Shown: in pieces, positions 1-9,148 of the stretch | Layout: each line of letters opens with the position of its first letter | Position numbering within the stretch: the stretch's first letter is position 1 | From: Armatimonadota bacterium | GTDB lineage: Bacteria > Armatimonadota > Fimbriimonadia > Fimbriimonadales > Fimbriimonadaceae | Direction: 5' to 3' | Assembly: GCA_018268255.1 (NCBI GenBank) | Contig: JAFDWX010000004.1 | Span: 186,001-250,000 of the forward strand | DNA length: 64,000 bases | The notes under the pieces: model-generated | Seen by the model: only the letters and a program-made list of their open reading frames with translations | What the model was told of the DNA's origin: nothing | The model's database searches: none | Made by a program: the position numbers and the translations under genes

Positions 1-94
1 TTTTTTTCATTTGCTAAACGGGGGGGGGTCCCCTAGCCTCGTCCGTCGGCAAAAACCTTCACGGCCAACTCCTCAAGATCAGACCGCCTCAGCA

Positions 95-124
95 CAAAGG
101 CCCACTCCTCCAATGGAGGAGAAT
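95..124 (-). repeat. Intergenic hairpin repeat family 1, inverted partner copy
   Basis: Read on the minus strand, this stretch starts ATTC and folds as CTCCTCC-ATT-GGAGGAG (105-121), followed by TGGGCC. It matches, with changes, the copy at 178-220, which lies in the opposite orientation about 53 bases away. The two therefore form a head-to-head pair around a short spacer. No gene is apparent in 1-239; the extreme left end has a T run and a G run. Confidence 0.5.
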
Positions 125-177
125 CCGCCCTTCCTGCTTTCTGCGACCTCGCGTAGTCGGCACTCTGGATCGCAACA

Positions 178-220
178 ATTCCCCTCCTTTGGAGGGGTGC
201 CCGGAGGGCAGGGTGGTTGG
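178..220 (+). repeat. Intergenic hairpin repeat family 1, copy A
   Basis: The unit is two small hairpins in tandem: CCCCTCC-TTT-GGAGGGG (181-197), then TGCCC-GGA-GGGCA (198-210), then GGGTGGTTGG. The same layout recurs at 49975-50014 (minus) and 50161-50200 (plus), with stems kept while loop and stem bases differ. It lies just past the 3' end of mutY. Confidence 0.7.
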
Positions 221-239
221 AAAACACGGACTGATTGCC

Positions 240-1226
240 TCAGCCGCCGAACAGCGAAGATTGGGCTAAAGCGAACACCTTTCGCTGAGGCGATGGCAGG
301 GCCAACTGGGCCAGTTCCTCATCCAAAAAGTACCGGAGTTCAGCGCGGTTCGCCTCAACAACAAAGACATCCAGGCTGATCTTGTGATGCGTGACCGTAT
401 GGCGGACCCGACCGAGCGGAACCGCGCCGTCTGCCCAATCGGGCAAGCTTTGGAACCTGGGAAACTCCCACATTCCTCGCCACCAAGGTCCATCTTGAAT
501 CTGGCGCAAACCCCATTTGGCCGCCCAGCGAACCACCACCACCACTTCGCTGAGCAAGACCGATTCTCGCCGCGTGGCGGGAACCGGAATTTCGGTCTGA
601 ATGCCCTCCGCGAACGCACGGCACGACTGTGAAATTGGGCAAACGCCGCATTTTGGCAACGCCGGAGTGCAAACGAGTGCTCCGAGTTCCATGAGGGCCT
701 GATTCCACTCACCCGGCGATTCGATCAACATCACGGCCACAGCCCAATCCCAGGCAGCGCTGTGCAATGCTGCGTCTCTCAATCGAGATCCCTGCAACCG
801 AGCAAAAACCCGCTCGACGTTGCCATCCACCAGCGGTGCGGCCTCGTGCATGGTGATCGATGCGATGGCCGCAGCTGTGTATTTCCCCACGCCGGGCACC
901 TTGAGCCACTCTCTGGATGACTGCGGCCAGCCATTCTGCGCGACATGCTTGGCACCGGCCAGCAACAGCTTGGCGCGGCGATAGTATCCCAAGCCTTGCC
1001 ACAACGAAAGTACTTCGTCCTCCGAAGCATCTGCAAGCAATTGAACATTCGGGAACCGATCTATCCAACGTTCAAAATAGGGCAACACCGTGGCAATTTG
1101 GGTTTGCTGGCACATAATCTCGCTGACCCAAACAGCGTAAGGATCAGGATGCGAACGCCACGGCAACGCACGACCATTCTCCCGGTACCACTGCACCAGA
1201 AGCTGCTTCCAATTGGCTTCCGACAA
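240..1226 (-). CDS. mutY: A/G-specific adenine glycosylase MutY
   Basis: Base-excision repair enzyme that removes adenine mispaired with 8-oxoguanine. The 328-residue product has the helix-hairpin-helix segment VPGVGKYTAAAIASI (about 110-124), a catalytic Glu in VSEIMCQQT (Glu36) and the active-site Asp in PLVDGNV (Asp134). A four-cysteine iron-sulfur cluster follows with C-x6-C-x2-C-x5-C spacing (Cys186, 193, 196, 202). The C-terminal part (about 225-328) fits the NUDIX-like domain that recognises 8-oxoG. The only reasonable start is a TTG at 1226, one base after the pyrF stop, so it is probably translationally coupled to pyrF. Length is slightly shorter than the usual 350 residues. Confidence 0.95.
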   Translation of the reverse strand: MSEANWKQLLVQWYRENGRALPWRSHPDPYAVWVSEIMCQQTQIATVLPYFERWIDRFPNVQLLADASEDEVLSLWQGLGYYRRAKLLLAGAKHVAQNGWPQSSREWLKVPGVGKYTAAAIASITMHEAAPLVDGNVERVFARLQGSRLRDAALHSAAWDWAVAVMLIESPGEWNQALMELGALVCTPALPKCGVCPISQSCRAFAEGIQTEIPVPATRRESVLLSEVVVVVRWAAKWGLRQIQDGPWWRGMWEFPRFQSLPDWADGAVPLGRVRHTVTHHKISLDVFVVEANRAELRYFLDEELAQLALPSPQRKVFALAQSSLFGG

Positions 1227-1227
1227 T

Positions 1228-1950
1228 CTAGGCGACGCCCGCCTTCCCCAGACCGTACTGCAGCAGAGTCTCTGTCGGATTCTGGGATTTGATGAGCGAG
1301 CGACCCATCACCAGATAGTCCGCTCCGTCGCAAAGCGCCTGAGTAGCCGACCCGACTCGACGTTGATCTTGCGTATCCACCCCCTCCAGTCGGATTCCCG
1401 GGCACACAATCACGCACGGATGGTGAACCACAGATCGCAACGTTTTCACTTCCTGCGGCGAACACACAACCCCGTCCATTCCGCAATCCACAGCCAGTTG
1501 AGAGAGATACTTCATATGCTCTGGGATCGAGCGTTGAATACCCAGGTGGTCCGTCACCACGTGCTGATCGAGCGATGTCAGCACCGATACTCCGATCAGA
1601 AGGGGCCTTTGATCTTCTGGGTAGGTGCTTGCTTCTTCAACGGCAGCCGTCATCATGGCTGGGCCACCGGCTATGTGGAGCGTCATCATCCACACTCCGT
1701 AGCTCGCGGCTTGTTTTACTGCCAAGCCGACCGAGTTGGGAATGTCGTGAAACTTGAGATCAAGGAAAATGCGTTTTGCCCCTGCCGCATTGAGAGCGTG
1801 AATCACTTCCAACCCATGGCTTAGCGTCAACGCGTGGCCAATTTTGAACGCTCCGACGTGGTCTTTCAGGCGATGAACCGCGTCGATGGCTTCGGATTTG
1901 CTGCTGGTATCCAGTGCACAGATGACTTTTCGCTCCATTGATTCCCCCAT
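1228..1950 (-). CDS. pyrF: Orotidine 5'-phosphate decarboxylase
   Basis: Last step of UMP synthesis, decarboxylating OMP in the cytoplasm. The 240-residue product carries the hallmark FLDLKFHDIPNSV, with the catalytic Asp-Lys-Asp set at 64, 66 and 69, and the phosphate-binding end VCPGIRLEG. Length matches the short bacterial PyrF group. The first ATG (1950) has AGGGGA a few bases upstream; a second in-frame ATG at 1938 also has a G-rich stretch before it. It is the first gene of a two-gene unit with mutY and is divergent from the aldehyde dehydrogenase, with about 65 bases between them. Confidence 0.95.
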   Translation of the reverse strand: MGESMERKVICALDTSSKSEAIDAVHRLKDHVGAFKIGHALTLSHGLEVIHALNAAGAKRIFLDLKFHDIPNSVGLAVKQAASYGVWMMTLHIAGGPAMMTAAVEEASTYPEDQRPLLIGVSVLTSLDQHVVTDHLGIQRSIPEHMKYLSQLAVDCGMDGVVCSPQEVKTLRSVVHHPCVIVCPGIRLEGVDTQDQRRVGSATQALCDGADYLVMGRSLIKSQNPTETLLQYGLGKAGVA

Positions 1951-2015
1951 TCGGCTCCCCTAACTTATACTGCTCCTTACGCACCACAAGTGCCAATTGC
2001 CGTATCTTTAGGCAT

Positions 2016-3461
2016 ATGTTACACCGCGAGATGCTTGTCAATGGAGTCTTTCTTGGCGGAGTCTGCGATCAGGGGACGGGCAAACAACTCATTCGGTCTC
2101 CATATGATCATTCTGTTGTGGGAACGGCGGCGGAAGGCGGATGGTCCGAGTGTGATGCCGCTTTGCACTCCGCCGCGCAAGCGTTCCCAGCCTGGAGTGC
2201 AACCCCACAGCAAACTCGGTCTGACCTTGTCAACCGGATCGCAGATGCGATCGAGGCGCGAACACCAGAGCTAGCCGAACTGATGGCGCTGGAGATCGGT
2301 AAGCCGATTTCGGTAGCTCGCGGCGAACTGGAACGCACTGCCATTACTTTTCGGCTGGCGGCGAACCTTAAGAACGAACAAGAGAATCTCGATCTGAGCT
2401 ACGACAAACGAGGTCCGGGTTTTAGAGCAACGGTCCGTCGAGCTCCCATCGGGGTCGTCTTGGCAATCTCACCATTCAACTGGCCGTTCAATCTGGCGGC
2501 GCACAAGATCGGCCCGGCGCTGATGGCCGGCAACACAGTGGTTGTCAAGGGCTCAAGCCAGGCTTCCCTTTGCACTTTGACCTTGGCGCGTATCATCCAC
2601 GAAGCGGGGTGCCCCCATGGAGTGTTCAATGCTGTCAACGTCCCTGGCAAGCTCGCAGAAAAAATGGCCTTGGATGATCGCGTGGCCAAAGTCAGCTTCA
2701 CGGGCTCGCCCTCGGTCGGATGGGGGCTCAAGCAGCTGCTTCCCCACAAAAAGGTAACTCTGGAACTGGGCGGAAATGCCTTTGTAATCGTGGATTCGGT
2801 AGGGGACGCGGAGAAGTTCGCATCCGAAATGAACGCTGCCGCCTATGGATATGCCGGCCAGGTCTGTATTTCGGCACAGCACGTTTTGGTGCGCCGTGAG
2901 CTTTTTGCAGAAGTAAGCGGTGCCCTTGCATCGGCAGCGGCGACCGTGAAAGCAACCGATCCCCTTTCCGAAAATTCGCTGTGTGGGCCACTCATTTCCG
3001 AGGACGCCGCCCGGCGCGTGGAATCATGGTTATTGCACGCCACTGAATCTGGTGCACGAGTTCTAGCTGGTGGAACCCGCAATGGGACTCTGATTGATCC
3101 CACGCTCGTCGAGGTCTCCGATTTCGGCTCGATGCAAGCGAAAGGTGTCGCACTCACTTGCGATGAAGTGTTCGGCCCAGTGCTCACCGTTTCGCCCTTC
3201 AACGTTTTCGACGAGGCACTGAATTGGATCCAGGCAAGCCAGTTTGGAATCCACACATCGGTTTACACAGACGACGAGGAACTTATCGAAAAGGCATTTG
3301 ACACGCTCCCGGTTTCAGGCCTGATCGTGAACGCGCCACCAACAGTGAGGTTCGACTCAATGCCCTACGGAGGGGTTCGACGAAGCGGCTTCGGGCGAGA
3401 AGGGGTGCCGTACACCTGGCTTGAGATGTCCGAGCCGAAAGTCATCGTCCGTCGCAATTAG
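2016..3461 (+). CDS. NAD(P)-dependent aldehyde dehydrogenase
   Basis: Oxidises an aldehyde to its acid (or acyl form) with NAD(P)+. Motifs run in family order: ISPFNWPFNL with the catalytic Asn (about 155 from this start), FTGSPSVGW for cofactor binding, LELGGNAF with the general-base Glu (about 250), GQVCISAQ with the nucleophilic Cys (about 284), and CDEVFGPVLTVSPF. Length, 481 residues, is normal. The frame stays open upstream to 1938, but that part overlaps pyrF and its promoter; ATG 2016 with TTTAGG before it, or ATG 2031, is the likely start. The substrate cannot be read from sequence; the C-terminal PYGGVRRSGFGREG resembles succinate-semialdehyde and glyceraldehyde-phosphate types. Confidence 0.9.
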   Translation: MLHREMLVNGVFLGGVCDQGTGKQLIRSPYDHSVVGTAAEGGWSECDAALHSAAQAFPAWSATPQQTRSDLVNRIADAIEARTPELAELMALEIGKPISVARGELERTAITFRLAANLKNEQENLDLSYDKRGPGFRATVRRAPIGVVLAISPFNWPFNLAAHKIGPALMAGNTVVVKGSSQASLCTLTLARIIHEAGCPHGVFNAVNVPGKLAEKMALDDRVAKVSFTGSPSVGWGLKQLLPHKKVTLELGGNAFVIVDSVGDAEKFASEMNAAAYGYAGQVCISAQHVLVRRELFAEVSGALASAAATVKATDPLSENSLCGPLISEDAARRVESWLLHATESGARVLAGGTRNGTLIDPTLVEVSDFGSMQAKGVALTCDEVFGPVLTVSPFNVFDEALNWIQASQFGIHTSVYTDDEELIEKAFDTLPVSGLIVNAPPTVRFDSMPYGGVRRSGFGREGVPYTWLEMSEPKVIVRRN

Positions 3462-3548
3462 TTTAGTCGCACCTTATATAGCCCCCAAAAGTCACGCCGC
3501 TAACACCGACTACCCGTATATACTCTAGATGGTAAGGCAAATTTGGCG

Positions 3549-3959
3549 ATGCAGAATAGTTCCAAAAAGGTAGTTCAAGAGCCCATAAGTCCAGAAGATA
3601 GGTCAATGGGAGCTCTTGTCTGGGGATTGACCGTTTTCATGGGGATTCTGTCTGGAATCGTTTTTTATGGCATTGGGTTCAACAAGCCATTTGTCCGAAG
3701 GCAGAGCGCAGTGGTGATCACCACGCATATTTTGCTGATCCTTATTTGGCTTTTCTGGGCTGGAATAAGTTCAGCATCGGCGCCGAGCTACATCGTTACG
3801 CCGTTCTATCGAGTGTTGATCGAAGACCTCGTTTATTTGCAAGTAGCGACCATCTTATTTGGGATAGTTGGCGCCGCGGTCTGTGCGAATGGGGCGGATT
3901 TCAAAGTTCCCCTCGCTGCCCAACTGGCCGAAGGCATCTTTAATCTGCCGGTAAGATAA
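3549..3959 (+). CDS. Small DUF4870-like membrane protein
   Basis: The 136-residue product has three predicted membrane spans: about 18-42, 55-80 and 95-120. It shares the pattern GxIFYxI-x-(N/D)-(K/Q)-(S/K)-PF-(V/L)-(R/K)-RQ-(S/A)-A with the protein at 44478-44897, typical of the DUF4870 family, whose function is unknown. An in-frame TTG lies two codons upstream; the ATG at 3549 with AAGG before it is preferred. It converges on smc with a four-base gap. No enzymatic motif is visible. Best taken as one of two paralogous small membrane proteins in the window. Confidence 0.75.
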   Translation: MQNSSKKVVQEPISPEDRSMGALVWGLTVFMGILSGIVFYGIGFNKPFVRRQSAVVITTHILLILIWLFWAGISSASAPSYIVTPFYRVLIEDLVYLQVATILFGIVGAAVCANGADFKVPLAAQLAEGIFNLPVR

Positions 3960-3963
3960 TCTC

Positions 3964-6900
3964 TCAGTTCCCCTGAACGTACACCCGTCCTGCGGTCTGT
4001 CCACCAGTGGTACGATAAGGGATCACCGAGGTGATTCCAGGCTCTTGCATGGTCACGCCGAACCAAATCGGCGAGGCCTCGATGGTCAGGTTGTTGTGGG
4101 TGATGCACAGGAACTGGCTTCGCTTCCCGAACTCGCGCATTACTTCAATAAATCGCTCGACGTTGCGTCCATCCAGTGGCGCGTCGACCTCATCGAAAAT
4201 GACGAGCGGACTAGGTTTGACCTTGAGCAGCGAAAAGATCAGAGCTGAGGCAGCAAGGGCCCTTTCTCCTCCACTCAGGAGTTCCAATCGTTTTTTGGTT
4301 TTGCCGGGAACGGTCACTTCGACCTCGACCCCCGTTTCGAGAAGATTATCGGGCTTGGTGAGCATAATCGTGCCCTCACCGCCACCAAACAGCCGAGTGA
4401 ACAGCGTCTGGAATTCCGTTTTGACTGCCTCAAACGTCGTAGCGAACCGGTCACGGGTGAGTTTGTCCAACTCTCGTATGCTCGCCTCGACTTGCTCTTT
4501 GCCCTCTAAGATATCGTTGCGTTGCGTGGATAATTCCTCGTACCTCTCGGTCAGGCGTTCGAAGCTCTCGATCGCACCAAGGTTGACGTCCCCCATAGCC
4601 CGAATCTCCCGCCGCAGCCGATTCACAGTGGTAGTCGCATCGTCTGGGATCTCCAAATTGGGCGCCTGTAAAAGAGCTTCTTCCTCCGTGATTTCGTACG
4701 CCTCCATCAATCGCTGGAGAGCTGCTGCGCGCTTGCTGTCGAGCTTGGCGCGTTCCAGTTCAGCCTGGTGCATCAGCGTGCTGAGATCGCGACTCTGGTT
4801 CTCCAATTCCTTGATTTGCTCGCTGACTTGGAAGCTCTTTTCGAGTTGACGCGAGCGGTCTTGCCCCGCAGACTCAATTTCCTTGGCCTGCTTTTGAATG
4901 CGCGCATCCGTCTCGGTGATCTCCTGTCGCTGGTGAACGATCTCTTCGCGAATCTGCTCTCGCTCGGTGTTTAGGCCGCCCAGCCGCTTTGTTCGCTGTT
5001 CACCTGAACTTGATTCAAGATCGAGCCTGCGCTCAGTATCTCTTCGACGCGTTCGAGCCTGGTCAACTCGTGAACGAAGCTCCACCAACTGCTGCCGAGC
5101 GGCTTCGGCGTCCGCCGACTCGCGCGCAGCTCGCGTCAATGTTTCCTCACGCTCTGCCTCTAGTGCGGTGATGTCTTCCGGCAACTGGGGCTCCTCACCT
5201 TGCTTGGCCAATCTCTCTAGTTCGCCCGTAAGTCGATCCTTTTGCCTTGAACTCTCTCTGGATTCCGCGACAAGCTGGTCCCGCCACTGCACAGCCTCGG
5301 CATGGGCTTCGACCACTGCCGTCTGCTCGCCCAAATCGACCATTTGGGACTGCGCAGACGAAGCTTGCATCTCGATCGCCTCTTTCTGTTTATGGAGTGC
5401 GTCTCTCGCCTTCTCCAACTTGGCGATCTCAAGCTCAACGGCTTCCAACTCGGACTTTCTGTGAACAACGCCGTGCCCAGTTCGCGCTGCGACACCACCC
5501 GATACCGCACCGCTTGCGTGGACGACTTCTCCATCGAGGGTGACCAATTTGGACCAACCTCTCGATTTGGCGTGGCGCAGCGCGACGTCTAAGGACTCGG
5601 TGATGACGGTTCGGGCCAATAGGCTGGCGATGGCCGGTCGGAACTCTGGGTCGCACTCAACCAGGTCTGCCGCAACTCCGATGATGCCGCTTGTTCCGAG
5701 AAGCCGATCCAATTCGGGATCATCGCGCCGAGACCGCATCAGGCTCAAGGGCTGAAATGTGGCCCGCCCGCCTCGGCTCTTTTTCAGGAACTCGATTGCC
5801 GCCTTCGCATCGCTTTCGTGTGGCACGATGAGATCGTTCACTGATGCACCCAGCGCGGTTTCAATGGCTGTCGCGAGATCTGTGGGCACAGAGATCGCCA
5901 ATCCAACTGGTGTGTAGCGGTCCGGCAACTCGCGATTTTCGACACCCTCCAACACGGAGCGCGACCCCAGGGAAAGTCCGTCGAGGGATTCAATCGTCGA
6001 TTCAAGACCTCGCTTCCTGCCGGTGAGGGCACCGATTTCCGCTGAAATCTGCGACACTTCTCTTTCGAGAGCTGCGAGCTTTGCCCGAGTTTCCTTGGCG
6101 AAAGCCTCCCGAGCCTCTTCATCGGACTTGAATTTTGCAAGTTCAGCTTGAAGTCGGTCGACTTCAAGTTGGGCTTCGGCGACCCCTTGTTCAAGCTGAG
6201 ATGCGCCTTCCTCGATCCCCTCGAGTTCGCGTCGAATTTCCTTCTGCCGTTTGGCGGCAAACTCATTTTCGGTTTGCCAGCGGAGCCGAGCATGCTCTAA
6301 AGTCTTCGCTTGATCAATCCTCTCGCTTAGGGACTTGAGCGCGAGAGTGACGGCATGGGCAGACTCCGTCGATTGGCCCGCGGCGATCTGCAAAGCCTCC
6401 AGACGAGACTCCAGCTCGGCTTCTTCAACCTTCGCTTGCTCCAAGTCTGCGTCAAGCTGTTCCAAACGCTGGCTTTCGGCTTCCACTTGGGTGTTGAGAC
6501 TTTGTTCGAGTTCATCGAGACTGGTGAGGCGCTGTTCGCACAAGGTGATTCGCGCCAACGCACGTTCCTTCGCGGCGAAAGTCGAGCGCTGGAGATCAGC
6601 CAGTGCATCCAGCTTGCGATCGAGCTCGGCAAGTTGGGACTGAGCAACATCCAGTTCCACGGAGAGCGACTCAAGTTCTCTTCCGACGTTTTTGGACCGG
6701 GCTGTGCCGGTATTGATGCGAGCTTCGACCTCTCTCAAATCGCCGATGGCCTGAGCGACCTCCACCATCATCAAAGCCGACTCGACGCCTCTCAATTCGT
6801 GCTGGGCCGCTTTGTATTTGCGCGCAATTTCGGCTTCAGCTTCCAGCGGCCCCCGTTGCCTTTCGATCTCGTTGAGGATGTCTTCAACCCGCGCTAAATG

Positions 6901-7479
6901 GTCTTGGGTTTGCTCCAAACGGCGCAGTGCCTCGTGGCGTTTGGCTCGATAACGCTGAACCCCTGCGGCTTCATCGATCCACGCTCGGCGATCCTCGGCA
7001 GAAGCGGCCAAAGCGGCGTCGATTTCCTTCTGGCCCACAATCGCGTAACCCGCCTTGCCCAACCCTGAGTCCGCCAGAACATCAAAAATGTCCTTTTGAC
7101 GGCACGCCTGTTTGTTTAGGAAGTACTCGCTGTCGCCGTTTCGATGCACCCTACGGGTGATAGAGACTTCGGGCGTGTCAACTGGGAGAGAGCCGTCCTC
7201 GTTATCGAAGAGCAGCATGACCTCGGCATAGCTGTGCGCTTTCCGATTTTGGGAGCCCGCGAAAATCACTTCGGTAGCATTGGCCGCACGCAGATTTCGA
7301 GGCTTGGGCTCTCCCAGCCCCCACAAAATCGCATCGACGATATTGCTTTTGCCGCACCCGTTCGGCCCCACGATAGCGACTAGTTCGCCATCCAGGTCAA
7401 ATTCGGTCTTTTCGGCAAAGGTTTTAAAGCCGACGATGCGTACGCGTTTGAGTCTCAGTGCTGGTGCTCCAAAGTTCAA
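3964..7479 (-). CDS. smc: Chromosome segregation protein SMC
   Basis: Condensin ATPase that compacts and segregates the chromosome with ScpA and ScpB. The 1171-residue product shows Walker A GPNGCGKSN (38-46), a Q-loop region, long heptad-rich coiled coils (about 170-500 and 690-1010), a hinge (about 515-680, including GGVAARTGHG), the ABC signature LLSGGERALAASAL, and Walker B PLVIFDEVDAPLDG near the C-terminus. Length is typical. The start is uncertain: TTG 7479 is used, and a six-pair hairpin (7480-7499) sits directly before it with no obvious ribosome site. It lies 35 bases downstream of the flavin reductase gene on the same strand. scpA and scpB are not in the window. Confidence 0.97.
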   Translation of the reverse strand: MNFGAPALRLKRVRIVGFKTFAEKTEFDLDGELVAIVGPNGCGKSNIVDAILWGLGEPKPRNLRAANATEVIFAGSQNRKAHSYAEVMLLFDNEDGSLPVDTPEVSITRRVHRNGDSEYFLNKQACRQKDIFDVLADSGLGKAGYAIVGQKEIDAALAASAEDRRAWIDEAAGVQRYRAKRHEALRRLEQTQDHLARVEDILNEIERQRGPLEAEAEIARKYKAAQHELRGVESALMMVEVAQAIGDLREVEARINTGTARSKNVGRELESLSVELDVAQSQLAELDRKLDALADLQRSTFAAKERALARITLCEQRLTSLDELEQSLNTQVEAESQRLEQLDADLEQAKVEEAELESRLEALQIAAGQSTESAHAVTLALKSLSERIDQAKTLEHARLRWQTENEFAAKRQKEIRRELEGIEEGASQLEQGVAEAQLEVDRLQAELAKFKSDEEAREAFAKETRAKLAALEREVSQISAEIGALTGRKRGLESTIESLDGLSLGSRSVLEGVENRELPDRYTPVGLAISVPTDLATAIETALGASVNDLIVPHESDAKAAIEFLKKSRGGRATFQPLSLMRSRRDDPELDRLLGTSGIIGVAADLVECDPEFRPAIASLLARTVITESLDVALRHAKSRGWSKLVTLDGEVVHASGAVSGGVAARTGHGVVHRKSELEAVELEIAKLEKARDALHKQKEAIEMQASSAQSQMVDLGEQTAVVEAHAEAVQWRDQLVAESRESSRQKDRLTGELERLAKQGEEPQLPEDITALEAEREETLTRAARESADAEAARQQLVELRSRVDQARTRRRDTERRLDLESSSGEQRTKRLGGLNTEREQIREEIVHQRQEITETDARIQKQAKEIESAGQDRSRQLEKSFQVSEQIKELENQSRDLSTLMHQAELERAKLDSKRAAALQRLMEAYEITEEEALLQAPNLEIPDDATTTVNRLRREIRAMGDVNLGAIESFERLTERYEELSTQRNDILEGKEQVEASIRELDKLTRDRFATTFEAVKTEFQTLFTRLFGGGEGTIMLTKPDNLLETGVEVEVTVPGKTKKRLELLSGGERALAASALIFSLLKVKPSPLVIFDEVDAPLDGRNVERFIEVMREFGKRSQFLCITHNNLTIEASPIWFGVTMQEPGITSVIPYRTTGGQTAGRVYVQGN

Positions 7480-7499
7480 CGCCGCATCAATAGGCGGCG
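7480..7499 (-). promoter_or_regulatory. Hairpin abutting the smc start codon
   Basis: On the minus strand CGCCGC pairs with GCGGCG around an eight-base loop, ending immediately before TTG 7479. No T tract follows and no clear ribosome-binding sequence is free. It could affect smc translation or may simply be a weak 3' structure of the flavin reductase message. Confidence 0.35.
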
Positions 7500-7514
7500 A
7501 GTATCTTTGGGACG

Positions 7515-8147
7515 TTAGGAAGGCAGAATTGGGCGCGCCAGTTCAGAGATTTCAGGCTCGTTGAGATCGATGTATTCGTTTCCACCCATCCGGCCGACGG
7601 GACGAATCATGCCCGGTTTGAGAGCATCGCCAGTGAAAAGGCTCTCCTCGGCGTGGATCCTCACCACTTCCCCGATCACATAGTTCGTTCCGAAGGGTCC
7701 CGCTCCGTGTTTCACGATTTCGAAAAGTCGACACTCAAACGCGATGGGACTTTCCGCAATGCGGCTTGCCCTTACCAAATCGCATTTCATCGGGGTAAAG
7801 CCGCTGAATTTCCATTCATCGACTTCAGTCGGATAGTCGACCCCCGTCTGATTCATGCCGGGAACCATTGCCCGGTTGACCATATGGACCACGAATTCCC
7901 CCGTCTCCTCAGCATTTCTCAGACTGTCCTTGGGTTCTCCGGATTTGAGATTGGCTGGGCAGTAGCAGAGGCTCGCCGGATTCACTCCTCCGATCACGAA
8001 GTAACTGAACGGTGCCAGATTGGGAATTCCGGCTGAGCTGATCGTGCTTACCAGAGCGATGGGACGAGGAGCAATGGCCGCGACTAGGAGATCATAGACG
8101 AGCGATGTAGGCGCGTCCGGCGGAGAAAATGAGCGTGTGGCCACCAC
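7515..8147 (-). CDS. Flavin reductase-like FMN-binding split-barrel protein
   Basis: The 210-residue product fits the flavin reductase domain family. Features are APRPIALVSTISSAGIPNLAPFSYF near the N-terminus (FMN phosphate loop), CYCPANLKSGEPKDSLRNAEETGEFVVHMV in the middle, and a conserved GxNYVIGEVVRIHAEE strand (sequences given in part). Members reduce FMN or FAD for partner oxygenases or act as stand-alone oxidoreductases; no partner is nearby. The GTG at 8147 is the only plausible start because the next in-frame Met is deep inside the domain. It precedes smc by 35 bases and may be cotranscribed with it. Confidence 0.85.
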   Translation of the reverse strand: MVATRSFSPPDAPTSLVYDLLVAAIAPRPIALVSTISSAGIPNLAPFSYFVIGGVNPASLCYCPANLKSGEPKDSLRNAEETGEFVVHMVNRAMVPGMNQTGVDYPTEVDEWKFSGFTPMKCDLVRASRIAESPIAFECRLFEIVKHGAGPFGTNYVIGEVVRIHAEESLFTGDALKPGMIRPVGRMGGNEYIDLNEPEISELARPILPS

Positions 8148-8265
8148 TAGAGATTATGGTCCATCCCTGTTTTGAACTGAGAATGATTGAGGTTTTCTCT
8201 CCTTAACAATTTGTTGACCCTCGCTTAGCAAATCCTTAATATAGGACTCGGAAAATCCTTCTCGG

Positions 8266-9114
8266 ATGAAACGAGTTCGCAAGGCATTTACGCTCATTGA
8301 GTTGTTGGTCGTTATCGCTATCATCGCCGTCCTCGCGGCAATTCTCTTCCCAGTGTTTGCGCAGGCCAAAAAGGCGGCTCTCAATAGCCAGTGCGCGTCG
8401 AACCTACGCCAAGTGGCCATCGCCATGCACATGTACCTCGTGGACAACGACGATACGTTCCACAAAGGCGCGACCGTCGTCGGTGAACGCCAATATGGAT
8501 TTGGCAATCGGCACAAGAGTGGGGAGATTTCGGGCTGGGATCAGTGGCCCTATTTCTATGGCGCTTACCTTAAGAACACCAAGATTCTGAACTGCCCGAC
8601 CAGTTCGGATATCGACGAGACCACTGGCGAAAACGTGGCCGACCTCAGCCGAGACGATTGGAACTACCGATACAACTACGGATACAACTACAGCGGATTA
8701 ACGCGGGACCAAGGTACCGGCCCTCGATCCACCTCGCAAGTCGAGGAAGTCTCAGGAACCTTCGCATTTTTTGATTCGGGCGATGCATCTACCAGGCCCA
8801 GCAGCGGAGGCTACGACAACGTCTATATCGGGCTGCTCGAAGACCTTGATCTGAACCTCAAGTGCTTTCCCCAAGACCCTTTGAAAAAAGGCTATACGAC
8901 TCGCATAGCCCTGCGCCACCACAAGATGGCGAACATGGTTTATGTAGACACCCACATGGGCAAAGTCGGGTGGTCCAAGATGCTGACTCGCGTTGGCAAT
9001 AACGTCGCGCCTTGGATGATCGCCTGGCAAGATTGTCCCAACGACGTTTGTCCCGCTCCACCCATTACGGGCAACTTTGCCTGCTTCAAACCGGAGTGGC
9101 TGCCTGACTTCTGA
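8266..9114 (+). CDS. Prepilin-like secreted protein with C-terminal H-x9-D(G/T) motif
   Basis: The 282-residue product begins with a type IV prepilin leader: short basic MKRVRKA, then [20 protein letters not shown], cleaved before the Phe by a PilD-like peptidase. The globular part contains [21 protein letters not shown] and ends with [19 protein letters not shown], the H-x9-DG-like signature of the large pseudopilin-like family abundant in Planctomycetes and Armatimonadota. It probably sits at the cell surface after leader cleavage. The dockerin-tailed gene follows by 34 bases with its own strong ribosome site, so the two probably share a transcript. Related proteins lie at 45852-46820 and, without the pilin helix, at 59984-61036. 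Confidence 0.9.
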   Translation: MKRVRKAFTLIELLVVIAIIAVLAAILFPVFAQAKKAALNSQCASNLRQVAIAMHMYLVDNDDTFHKGATVVGERQYGFGNRHKSGEISGWDQWPYFYGAYLKNTKILNCPTSSDIDETTGENVADLSRDDWNYRYNYGYNYSGLTRDQGTGPRSTSQVEEVSGTFAFFDSGDASTRPSSGGYDNVYIGLLEDLDLNLKCFPQDPLKKGYTTRIALRHHKMANMVYVDTHMGKVGWSKMLTRVGNNVAPWMIAWQDCPNDVCPAPPITGNFACFKPEWLPDF

Positions 9115-9148
9115 AACGCTTTTCGAACGAAAGAGAGGAGTACTCAAA

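Noticed and set aside
8154-8516. Open frame on the minus strand, 120 residues
   Set aside because: It is antisense to the first part of the prepilin-like gene at 8266, which has clear family motifs, and its protein has no recognisable features.
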